Shown: positions 12,501-21,289 of the stretch, in pieces | How positions within the stretch are numbered: position 1 is the stretch's first letter | How the letters are laid out: each line of letters starts with the position of its first letter | NCBI GenBank assembly: GCA_903813345.2 | Contig: CAIIXF020000010.1 | Span: 3,649,169-3,713,168 of the forward strand | From: Owenia fusiformis | Taxonomy: Eukaryota > Annelida > Polychaeta > Sabellida > Oweniidae | Length of the DNA: 64,000 nucleotides | Direction: 5' to 3' | The notes under the pieces: generated by a model | What the model was told of the DNA's origin: nothing | Databases searched by the model: none | Seen by the model: only the letters and a program-made list of their open reading frames with translations | Position numbers and translations under genes: made by a program

Positions 12501-14495
12501 AATACAACACCAGTATACAGGTATCATGAGAACACGTTAATAGATCAACACATTCACACATATGCTTCTCTTCATAGAGACTATTCAATGAATTTTTTCA
12601 ACTCACTAAAAGTGGTGGCATATTGTTATGTTCTTCAACTCTTTTTTGTGGACGGTGTTCAGCGTTCGGCGTTTGTAACAAGTTGCAGCAGGTGAACATT
12701 TGCAGGTTATTGTTATAAAAATAATTTATTCTGATTCTAACAGTTTGCCGTCAGGGAGCCTAATAAGTACAATTAAATGATAATTTAATTAGCCCAATTA
12801 AAGGGATATGTTTCATAACTTACTTAGAAACATCCCTTAATTAGCTTAATTAGGCTAATCATCTATTGATTCTTATTAAATTAACGTGGGACATACGTCC
12901 TAAAGATATTTTATTGGTTGGCTTACTTTAATATGTTCAATTGTTATCTATTTTACCCTAAATTTCTTGGTTCAAGGGTGGATTGGTTTCAGTAGTCATA
13001 CTTCTTTGAAGTTCAGTGGAATAATGAAGTCCCAGTAACCTCGTGACCTTGACATCGGTCATGTGATCTTTGCCCTGGGGATTGATCATTCTTACTTCAT
13101 TTTCCTATATCTTAATATGTACTACTCCCCTCAACAAACTGTTTATAATTTCATAAATCCAATTACTGCATAATTATAATTTACTTTCACATCTTGTTCA
13201 TTGATGAGTTGTTGTGTGTTGAGAATGAAACCGAAGGTGTTCTTACACTACCCACCATCTTCAGAAAATGTTGCCGACTTTTAATTTATTTTGTTATTTG
13301 TGGCCTATAAGGACACAATCTTCAGAAAATGTTGCCGATTTTTAATTTATTTTGTTATTTGTAGCCTATACATGTTAGGACACAATCTTCAGAAAATGTT
13401 GCCGACTTTTAATTTATTTTGTTATTTGTGGCCTAAAAGGACACAATCTTCAAAAAATGTTGCCGACTTTTAATTCATTTTGTTATTTGTGGCCTATAAG
13501 GACACAATCTTCAGAAAATATTGCAGACTTTTAAATTACTTTGTTATTTGTGGCCTATAAGAACACAATCTTCAGAAAATGTTGCTGACTTCCGGTTATC
13601 GAGTACCAACTGTCCGCGAGTTGATAATTACCCTGGTTATGTTTTTTGAATTTTAACACATACCTATTGAATTTAGATCTCTACATGAAACACTATGTTT
13701 TTAGGAGAACAGAGCTGGAAGGAACATGGATACAGATTAATGCTAATTTGGCTATACGGTATTCCACCCGAGGAAAATCCAATGAAGTATCTATATGAAG
13801 GACTTTGTGCAATTAAAAGAAATGACATTGCAGGTACATTTTGTTACACACTCAAAGATTGGCAAACCTATATCAGCTCGACATTGTAAACAGATTGCAA
13901 ATTAAATCGAAGTATATCAACGTTATTTATAGTCTCACGCATCCATAACGCAAGCATGGGTGACCATTTCCTCTCTTAATGTGTTATGTATTGCTGTTGC
14001 AAGGCTAGAAAACAGAATTCGAGGATAATCTATAAAACGTTCTATATTAATTGACAGTCTTATATTAGATTTTTGACATTTGAGCGTTGTCTTCTATATG
14101 TCCCAGCCACAGCGCTTTTAAAAGCACAAATCATACAGACCTTACTACACGTGACAGAGTATAAGTTCATATATTTTTGGATGAATTAAAAATACTCCAG
14201 AACATTGATATTTCAAATGACGTCGATGAGAACTCTTCTTAAAATATGTAATTTTGGTAATTGCAAACTTAACAACTTTTTATAATTGACACAAAATTGG
14301 CATAAATATTACGAATCCATTTTAGACTTTCGAAACATTTCGGGAAAAAATTAAAGTATCTGATAACTTTGTACACGTAGTGCATATCTTTTTTATTTTT
14401 ATTTTCCTATTAATTCAATTTTAGAGATGATACGAAGGAAAGCCAACGCAGATGCAGCTAAGGTAGCGACTGGATCAAAGTGTACTGTCATGTAG
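410..14495 (+). CDS. ANKDD1: Ankyrin-repeat and death-domain protein, ANKDD1-like (3' part, 10 exons)
   Basis: Intracellular adaptor-type protein. Ankyrin repeats bind proteins and the C-terminal death domain would mediate homotypic interactions; the exact partners are unknown. Exons: 410-508, 1692-1790, 1984-2082, 3394-3492, 9852-9950, 10632-10730, 11372-11464, 11674-12520, 13705-13833, 14425-14495. All have AG/GT borders and the phases agree, giving 577 visible residues. Residues 1-229 are seven ankyrin repeats (TxLHLAA motifs; one repeat per exon, six of exactly 99 nt). Residues 230-468 are a Ser/Asp/Glu/Asn-rich, probably disordered linker. Residues ~473-560 look like a death domain (EWRKLG, then KRNDIAEMI), and the protein ends in C-T-V-M, a CAAX box. 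ANK repeats followed by a C-terminal death domain is the ANKDD1A/B layout. The start codon and any earlier repeats lie upstream of the window. Whether it is the 1A or 1B type is not resolved. Confidence 0.82.
1692..1790 (+). CDS. ANKDD1: ANKDD1-like, ankyrin exon
   Basis: Acceptor ctctttcag, donor GTAACC. 99 nt, phase 0. Contains GQTALHTAAKVG, a standard ankyrin helix-1 signature. Confidence 0.82.
1984..2082 (+). CDS. ANKDD1: ANKDD1-like, ankyrin exon
   Basis: Acceptor tttctag, donor GTAAGC. 99 nt, phase 0. Contains GKTALHLAAECGD. Confidence 0.85.
2174..3063 (+). repeat. Interspersed DNA repeat in ANKDD1-like intron (copy 1)
   Basis: The stretch from about 2305 to 3063 matches the reverse complement of about 41529-42265. 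The shared landmarks, in order, are AAGACGTAACA, ATGACGTCACAATTGC, GGTTGACTAAACTTG, GACGCCATAATGTTACG and AATTGTCCCCAG. CTGGGGACAATT near 2176 and AATTGTCCCC at 3041 are inverted, suggesting TIRs of a non-autonomous element. No coding capacity is seen. Confidence 0.6.
3394..3492 (+). CDS. ANKDD1: ANKDD1-like, ankyrin exon
   Basis: Acceptor ctttcatag, donor GTAAGT. 99 nt, phase 0. Contains TPLHLAAMKGH and LLKRGADADAKN. It is followed by a 6.36 kb intron that carries the large foldback element. Confidence 0.86.
4080..4800 (+). repeat. ~180 bp subterminal tandem repeats, left arm
   Basis: Four diverged units begin at about 4080, 4259, 4440 and 4621. Each starts with an ATAGCCATGGCTGACCC-like motif and continues with a conserved GATGGGTTTTAAG(G)AAGTT segment and AAATTTGAAAAATTGT. 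Confidence 0.75.
7251..7945. repeat. Nested inverted repeat inside the foldback element
   Basis: About 7251-7460 (AATACCTGAAATCGTAAAGG, AGTATCGCAACA, GAGATGATAAAATA, CACCCACATG) recurs in inverse at about 7735-7945, with arms of ~200 bp and clear divergence. It sits between the unique core and the right-hand tandem units. Confidence 0.65.
7960..8935 (-). repeat. ~180 bp subterminal tandem repeats, right arm
   Basis: About five units of the same ~180 bp repeat as the left arm, in reverse orientation. GGGTCAGCCATGG occurs near 8188, 8371, 8553 and 8736, with a diverged form near 8919. The copies are more alike than those of the left arm. Confidence 0.77.
9852..9950 (+). CDS. ANKDD1: ANKDD1-like, ankyrin exon
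   Basis: Acceptor tgtttcag, donor GTAAGT. 99 nt, phase 0. Contains GNTALHLAV and VVQTLIDGG. Confidence 0.85.
10205..10237 (+). other. G-rich tract, potential G-quadruplex
   Basis: Three runs of six or more G separated by AGGAG spacers, on the sense strand of an ANKDD1-like intron. This fits a G-quadruplex-forming pattern. Any function is inference. Confidence 0.5.
10632..10730 (+). CDS. ANKDD1: ANKDD1-like, ankyrin exon
   Basis: Acceptor aacttcag, donor GTAACT. 99 nt, phase 0. Contains QQTALHIGTESG and VDVLLSSGVDLF. Confidence 0.85.
10849..11060. mobile_element. ~212 bp MITE-like element (TAGTCCATGG ends)
   Basis: TAGTCCATGGT at the left and ACCATGGACTA at the right form short inverted ends. 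The 3' part (CAGCTCCTTTATTAGACGTCC and AGAGATTTCATACCATG) recurs in inverse at about 43520-43565, so this is a dispersed family. Confidence 0.6.
11372..11464 (+). CDS. ANKDD1: ANKDD1-like, last ankyrin exon
   Basis: Acceptor tgttttcag, donor GTAAAT. 93 nt, phase 0, so it is two codons shorter than the other ankyrin exons. Contains GKTALYIAARG. Confidence 0.83.
11674..12520 (+). CDS. ANKDD1: ANKDD1-like, linker and first half of death domain
   Basis: Acceptor atctttccag; the donor G|GTATCA leaves phase 1. 847 nt. About 239 low-complexity acidic/serine-rich residues are followed by the first death-domain helices (NDVLWKLAKKQL, EWRKLGSYWEF, ILAIQHQYT). Confidence 0.82.
12761..12878. repeat. ~118 bp imperfect palindrome, MITE-like
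   Basis: TAATAAG...CTTATTA ends, with arms containing TAATTTAATTAGCC / GGCTAAT...AATTAAG and GATATGTTTC / GAAACATCCC. It lies in the intron between the linker exon and the second death-domain exon. Confidence 0.55.
13256..13592 (+). repeat. ~61 bp minisatellite, about 5.4 copies
   Basis: The unit contains GACACAATCTTCAGAAAATG, TTGCCGACTTTTAATTTATT and TTGTTATTTGTGGCCTATAA. It repeats at ~61-68 bp spacing with few differences. It ends ~110 bp before the next coding exon. The small ORF in it is an artefact of the repeat. Confidence 0.85.
13705..13833 (+). CDS. ANKDD1: ANKDD1-like, second half of death domain
   Basis: Acceptor gtttttag, donor GTACAT. 129 nt, entered and left in phase 1. Encodes the helices with MLIWLYG, NPMKYLYEGL and AIKRNDIA, which complete the death-domain pattern. 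Confidence 0.82.
14425..14495 (+). CDS. ANKDD1: ANKDD1-like, terminal exon with CAAX box
   Basis: Acceptor aattttag, entered in phase 1. Encodes EMIRRKANADAAK and ends in KCTVM-stop. The last four residues (Cys-Thr-Val-Met) fit a prenylation box. Confidence 0.78.
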
Positions 14496-14948
14496 AATAT
14501 AACAGACCGTCTGGAGAAATGGGAGATGATACTTGTTTTTGACTGAGCACTATCATGCAGGGTTTCATTATGAGTCAATCAAGATTGACGTTAAGACATG
14601 TCTGAGGGCATCGACTTAGATTACTCTTAGTGCAGATGTATTGTCGTCGTGTATCAGACACACTTTAACACGTCTGATTCTAGATCGCACGCTACAAGTA
14701 TGGTACACTCCTCGATTGAGCAAGGTTGCCTGATAATTGATTTGTTATTTGAATTTTGGTGTTTTGGCCAGAGTCAATGTAGCAAACACGTACGTGTAAA
14801 CATGTCTAGTTGTGGATTGCTCTATCACCAGTTACATTGACCATGTGATAACATATAACATTCTGAGTTACATTCCTGCATCTAAATCTGCATACATTTA
14901 AATACGAATAACGTTTTCAGAGATTGAAGGCAGTGTGCATTAATACAT

Positions 14949-15495
14949 CATGGCGTAGAATAATGGAAATAGCGTCATAAATCCCGGGACAATGAATCTC
15001 GGATCCAAATACCTCATCAATGGTTGAAAATCAAAATATTGACATAATTATATTCTAAAAGGCCGAAAGATTATGCGGCAACTATTGAAACGGGGTTTGT
15101 CAACATATTGTACTAGCTTTGATCTCTTAGAATCCGTTGAATTTTAAGCGATTGGAGTTGTTTAGATCACTTAACGAATGATATGAAATAATGAGGATTT
15201 AGGTTTTTTCGAAGTTTATAATGGCGGCCAATTGTGGATTTTAGCAAAATATCCCGAAAATTAAATCATTAAAAGGCCGAAAGATCTGTTGATGGATTTT
15301 GCTGTTTTATATATCAAAACACACATCTTTGCGGGTGTAACAAGGATCCGTTGAATCTTAAGAAAATAAATGATTTGCTAAAAAGTTATTAAGATTACAT
15401 TTTAATGACAACTGCTCTCCATTGAAATCTTTGGATCATGTAATGTCGATTTACGCGCATGCGTTGTGATGTTATTTCCGTTATTCTACGCCATG
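14949..15495. mobile_element. ~547 bp TIR element in 3' flank of ANKDD1-like
   Basis: CATGGCGTAGAATAATGGAA at the left matches the reverse complement of the right end (TTCCGTTATTCTACGCCATG) over ~28 bp with few mismatches. Internal direct repeats of TAAAAGGCCGAAAGAT lie near 15055 and 15271. There is no ORF. It may lie within the 3' UTR: an AATAAA occurs at 15766-15771. Confidence 0.62.
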
Positions 15496-16039
15496 ACTGG
15501 CCAAATGTCACACTTTGACAAACATTTACTTTACTCTTCGTATTTTTCAACATTGTGATATCATTTAGTACTTATTGTATGACCCTCGTATCATTCGAAA
15601 AAGCAAATCTTGTGATTTATTGTCATAACTGCAATGTATGCATGTATGTCACTGTAAACTGTAAAACTTATTTAGACATTTAAAAAAGGAACACATTAAA
15701 TACGTTTGTGCATATTCATGATTTAATAATTATTTTATGACATATTTAACAAAATATTGTATTTGAATAAATCAATATATTCCTGAGTTTATTAGAAAAT
15801 ATTACCGTTTTTAAATAAAAAACAAACATGACATGTCTTTAACGACTGACATATATACAGTAAACCAAGCCCTTTATGGACTTTTTGAAATGATTATGAA
15901 GAAGTAACGTAGTTGTAGAAATCTTAGTATCCAATTTGGGCCATTATTAGGATTCAAGTATGAAATCAACAGATACTTACTATTACTTCAACGCAATAGA
16001 ATTATAAAAATTCTCCAGTATATATAATTATATATATCT

Positions 16040-19000
16040 AATTATTAGACTCCAGATGAAATCTGGAGTCTATTGTTTTCGTCAGTTTTCTTATTCTTCT
16101 TATTAGACTCCAGATTGAAAATCTGGAGTCTATTGTTTTCGTCAGTTTTCTTATTATTATTCTTCTTATTATTATTCTAACCCAGTTTTCTCAATAACCA
16201 TAAGGTCTTCAGTAAAGTCAATCATTTGGTCAATTTAGGTTCAGAATCTAGTTCTCTGGAAATTGGGTCAAAATTTTATCTAGGTCAAAGGTCAAGAACT
16301 AGGTCAAATCCAGTACTTCGTCACTTTTTTCGATTTTCTCGGTCGTCCTTCAATATTTTCGATCCGGGTTTTTTTCATTGTGTTCCTTATAAAAAAGTAG
16401 GAAAGCTAGGGTCGATTTAGTTTTTTGATATCTCAAACCGATTTCGAGATATCAGTGTCCGAAAGCGAGGTCCAAAAAAAAGTTCTCCGAATCAAATGTC
16501 CAGGATATTAGTCTTATAGGAAATTTTCTCAGGATTCTGAATCTGCAAACCAAATTTCGATCAGACTACCGGTTCGGAAGTTATGGCGTTTTGAAAACTC
16601 AAAAATCGCTAAATTTGGTGCCCATGTTAAGTCAATGGGAAAAAATATTTTTTTGAAGTGAAAAATACGGAATATAGACTGAGTTCAGCTTCATATAATC
16701 AAAGCCTTTAAAAGAAGGGGACCTCAAAAGCCATCTAGCTTCAAAATTTGGACACCGAAATGCCTAGGTCAAAATCTAGGTCAAATTCATAGGTTTTCCT
16801 TATTTTTTCGATTCTGACACTACACTTTAATTATATTCTTCGAAATTTTGTATACATGTAGCCAAGAATATGCTAATAGTGTTAGCCTTTTGCCGTCAGA
16901 AAGTATTTTGACCCACTTTTGAGATATGGTGTCCGAAAAGTAGGTCAAAATAAAAAGTTCTCCAAATTTAATATATGAGTTATGAATTAAGAAAGGAATT
17001 TTGTCAGGAATCCGAATCTGCAAATCAAATTTCGATCCGACTTCCGGTTCGGAAGTTATGGCGTGTCCGAAAAGTAGGTCAAAATAAAAAATCTCCAAAT
17101 TTAACGTATGAGTTATGAATTAGGGGTAGAATTTTGTCAGAAATCTGAATATGCAAACCAAATTTCGATCCGACTTCCGGTTCGGAAATTATGGCGTTTT
17201 GAAATTTCGAGAAAAACGATCTGATGGTATCCTGATAAAAAGTCAAGAGTAGAGAAGAAAATATTGAAAAATTCATCCATCCTTCCTATCTCATCCTATC
17301 CTTCCTATCTATCCTTCCTTTGTATCTTTTCCTTCCTATCCTTCCTATCCTATCCTATCCTATCTTCCTATTCTATTCTATCCTATCCTTCTTTCTTATT
17401 CTATCCTATCGTTCTTTCCTATTCTATCCTATCCTACCTTCCTATTTTATTTATCCATCTTTTTCTGGATGACTCAGCTTATTCTGGATGACTCGGCTTA
17501 TTCTAGATGACTCGGCTAAAAAAAGTCTAGATCTGGAGTCTGAAATTGAACTCGTTCAATTTCCAAAATCTAGTTATTATTCTATCCCAGTTTTCTCAAT
17601 AACCATAAGGTCTTCAGTAAAGTCAATCATTTGGTCAATTTAGGTTCAGTATCTAGTTCTCTGGAAATTGGGTCAAATTTTTATCTAGGTCAAAGGTCAA
17701 GATCTAGGTCAAATCCAGTACTTTGTCACTTTTTTCGATTTTCTCGGTCATCCTTCAATATTTTTGATCCGGGTTTTTTTCATTGTGTTCCTTATAAAAA
17801 AGGAGGAAACCTAGGGTCGATTTAGTTTTTTGATATCTCAAACCGATTTCGAGATATCAGTGTCCGAAAACGAGGTCCAAAAAAAAGTTCTCCGAATCAA
17901 ATGTCCAGGATATTAGTCTTATAGGAAATTTTCTCAGAATTCCGAATCTGAAAACGAAATTTCGATCGGACTTCCAGTTCGGAAGTTATGGCGTTTTGAA
18001 AACTCAAAAATCGCTAAATTTGGTGCCCATGTTAAGTCAATGGGAAAAAATATTTTTTTGAAGTGAAAAATACGGAATAAAGACTGAGTTCAGCTTCATA
18101 TAATCAAAGCCTTTAAAAGAAGGAGACCTCAAAAGCCATCTAGCTTCAAAATTTGGACACCGAAATGCCTAGGCCAAAATCTAGGTCAAATTCATAGGTT
18201 TTCCTTATTTTTTCGATTCTGACACTACACTTTAATTATATTCTTCGAAATTGTGTATACATGTAGCCAAGAATATGCTAATAGTGTTAGCCTTTTGCCG
18301 TCAGAAAGTATTTTGACCCACCTTTGAGATATGGTGTCCGAAAAGTAGGTCAAAATAAAAAGTTCTCCAAATTGAATATATGAGTTATGAATTAAAGGTA
18401 GAATTCTGTCAGGAATCCGAATCTGCAAACCAAATGTCGATCCGACTTCCGGTTCGGAAGTTATGGCGTGTCCGAAAACTAGGTCAAAATCAAAAATCTC
18501 CAAATTTAACGTATGAGTTATGAATTAGGGGTAGAATTTTGTCAGGAATCCGAATCTGCAAATCAAATTTCGATCCGACTACCGGTTCGGAAGTGATAGC
18601 GTTTTAAAATTTCGAGAAAAATCGATCTGATGGTATCCTGATAGAAAGTCAAGAGTAGAGAAGAAAATATTGAAAAATTCATCCATCCTTCCTATCTCAT
18701 CCTACCCTTTCCTTCCTATCTATCCTTCCTTCATATCTTTTCCTTCCTATCCTTCCTATCCTATCCTATCCTTTCTTCCTATTCTATTCTATCCTATCCT
18801 TCTTTCTTATTCTATCCTATCATTCTTTCCTATTCTATCCTATCCTACCTTCCTATTTTATTTATCCATCTCTTTCTAGATGACTCAGCTTATTCTGGAT
18901 GACTCGGCTTATTCTGGATGACTCGGCTAAAAAAAGTCTAGATCTGGAGTCTGAAATTGAACTTCGTTCAATTTCCAAAATCTAGTTATTCTTTTTATTA

Positions 19001-20860
19001 TTCTTTTTATTCTTATTCTAACCCAGTTTTCTCAATAACCATAAGGTTTTTAGTAAAGTCAGTCATTTGGTCAATTTAGGTCCAGAATCTAGTTCCTTGG
19101 AAATTGGGTCAAATTTTTATCTAGGTCAAAGGTCAAGAACTAGGTCAAATCCAGTACTTTGTCACTTTTTTCGATTTTCTCGGTCGTCCTTCAATATTTT
19201 TGATCCGGGTTTTTTTCATTGTGTTCCTTATAAAAAAGTAGGAAAGCTAGGGTCGATTTAGTTTTTTGATATCTCAAATCGATTTCGAGATATCAGTGTC
19301 CGAAAACGAGGTCCAAAAAAAAGTTCTCCGAATCAAATGTCCAGGATATTAGTCTTATAGGAAATTTTCTCAGGATTCTGAATCTGAAAATTGAATTCGG
19401 ATCAGACTTCCGGTTCGGAAGTTATGCCGTTTTGAAAGCTCAAAAATCGCTAAATTTGGTGCCCATGTTAAGTCAATGGGAAAAAAGATTTTTTTGAAGT
19501 GGAAAATACGAAATATAGACTGAGTTCAGCTAAATATAATGAAAGCTTTTAAAAGAATGGGACCTTAAAAGCCATCTAGCTTCAAAATTGGGACACCAAA
19601 ATGCATAGGTCAAAATCTAGGTCAAATTCAAAGTTTTTTCTTATTTTTGCTATTCTGACGCTACAGATTAATTATATTCTTCGAAATTTTGTATGCATGT
19701 AGCCAAGAGTGTACTAATAGTGTAAGCCTTTTGCCGTCAGAAAGTATTTTGCCCCACTTTTGAGATATGGTGTCCGAAAAGTAAGTAAAAATAAAGAATT
19801 CTCCAAATTTAACGTGTGAGTTATGAACTAAGTATAGAATTTTTGTCAGGAATCCGAATCTGCAAACCAAATTTCGATCTGACATCTAGTTCGGAAGTTA
19901 TGACATTTTGAAAGCTCAAAAATCGCTAAATTTGGTGCCCCATGTTATGTCAATGGGAAAAAAGATTTTTTTGAAGTGTAAAATACGAGATATAGACTAA
20001 GTACAGCTTAAAATAATGAAAGCCTATGAAAGAAGGGAACCTCGAAGGCTACCTAACTTCAAAATTTGGACACCAAAATCCCTAGGTCAAAATCTAGGTC
20101 AAATTCATAGTTTATCCTTATTTTTGCGATTCAGACACTACACTTTAATTATATTCCTCGAAATTGTGTATACATGTAGCCAAGAGTGTGCTAATAGCGT
20201 TAGCCTTTTGCAGTCAGAAAGTATTTTGACCCACTTTTGAGATACGGTGTCCGAAAAGTAGGTCAAAATAAAAAGTTCTCCAAATTTAACGTTTGAATCA
20301 TGAATTAATAATAGAATTTTCTCAGAAATCCGAATCTGCAAACCAAATTTCGATTCGACTTCTGGTTCCGAAGTTATGGCGTGTCCGAAAAGTAGGTCAA
20401 AATAAAAATTCGCCAAATTTAATGTATGAGTTATGAATTAGGGGTAGAACTTTGTCAGGAATCCGAATCTGCAAATCAAATTTCGATCTGACTTCCGGTC
20501 CGGAAGTTATGGCGTTTTGAAATTTCAAGAAAAATCAATCTGATGGTATCCTGATAGAAAGTCGAGAGTAGAGAAGAAAATATTGAAAAATGCATCCATC
20601 CTTCCTTTCTGATCCTATCCTATCCTTCCTATATACCCTTGCTTTGTATCCTCTCCTTCCTATCCTTCCTATTCTATCCTTCTTTCCTATTCTATCCTAT
20701 CCTTCCTTCCTTTTTCATCCATCCATCCATCCATCTTTTGCTGGATGACTTAGCTTATTTTGGATGGCTTGGCTTATTCTGGATGACTCGGCTAAAAAAA
20801 AAGTCTAGATCTGGAGTCTGAAATTGAACTCGTTCAATTTCCAAAATCTAGTTATTAATT
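16040..20860 (+). repeat. Higher-order tandem repeat array, 3 units of ~1.4-1.8 kb
   Basis: Units begin near 16176, 17577 and 19013 (CCCAGTTTTCTCAATAACCA). Each ends with a pyrimidine-rich microsatellite, then TGGATGACTCGGCT and a terminal block GTCTAGATCTGGAGTCTGAA...CAATTTCCAAAATCTAG. Within each unit a ~140 bp module ending in CTTCCGGTTCGGAAGTTATG recurs three or more times. Unit 3 has an extra ~480 bp internal duplication. The left edge has two GACTCCAGAT...ATCTGGAGTC hairpins (16048, 16106). Short ORFs recur once per unit only because the DNA repeats. It lies between convergent genes. Confidence 0.85.
17273..17470 (+). repeat. Pyrimidine-rich microsatellite (CCTATCCTTCCT-type)
   Basis: Irregular CCTTCC/TATCC/TATTC tract in array unit 1. 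Equivalent tracts lie at about 18682-18870 and 20597-20745 in units 2 and 3. The long homopyrimidine strand could adopt triplex DNA; that is inference. Confidence 0.7.
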
Positions 20861-21128
20861 AATTTGCAAAATAGTTTAAAAACAGTGGCACAATGGAAGA
20901 CATGTTGCAATAATGCAATAATTCATTTAACCATCATGTTCATCGTAAACTACGTTTTAACCAGCCAGTCATCACACCAAGACTAACGTCGAGAATCCAG
21001 TGCAAATTAAAACCTTTTAATAAACCCTTACAATTGTATAGAAATCTAAATTTTGTTATATTTCTAATTGATCGAGTTTTGTTGGTAATTCTATTCTTCG
21101 TTTTTCCAGTTTTTAAAATATGTAGATG

Positions 21129-21289
21129 TTACGAAAGGTCGATCTCTTTTAAGTGTGTCAACCGTTCTCTTCTATCTTGCCACTTTGCAATTCTCCGAAG
21201 AGGGATGCATATCACTCCTGCTAAGGCCACGGTTGACCCAGCAACGTAGAATGATATTGTGTAATTCCCAGTCACATCAAATAAAAACC
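21129..21289 (-). CDS. SLC16-like exon 6 (TM12 and C-tail, stop)
   Basis: Acceptor aattttcag. 161 nt. Encodes [18 protein letters not shown], a hydrophobic segment and a basic/acidic tail, stop TAA at 21129-21131. Confidence 0.85.

Noticed and set aside
16226-20416. Similar 64- and 92-codon ORFs recurring three times (e.g. 16226-16420, 17631-17825, 19067-19261)
   Set aside because: They lie at the same offset in each unit of the tandem array. They are preserved because the DNA is repeated, not because a protein is. There is no domain, and the opposite frames are open too.
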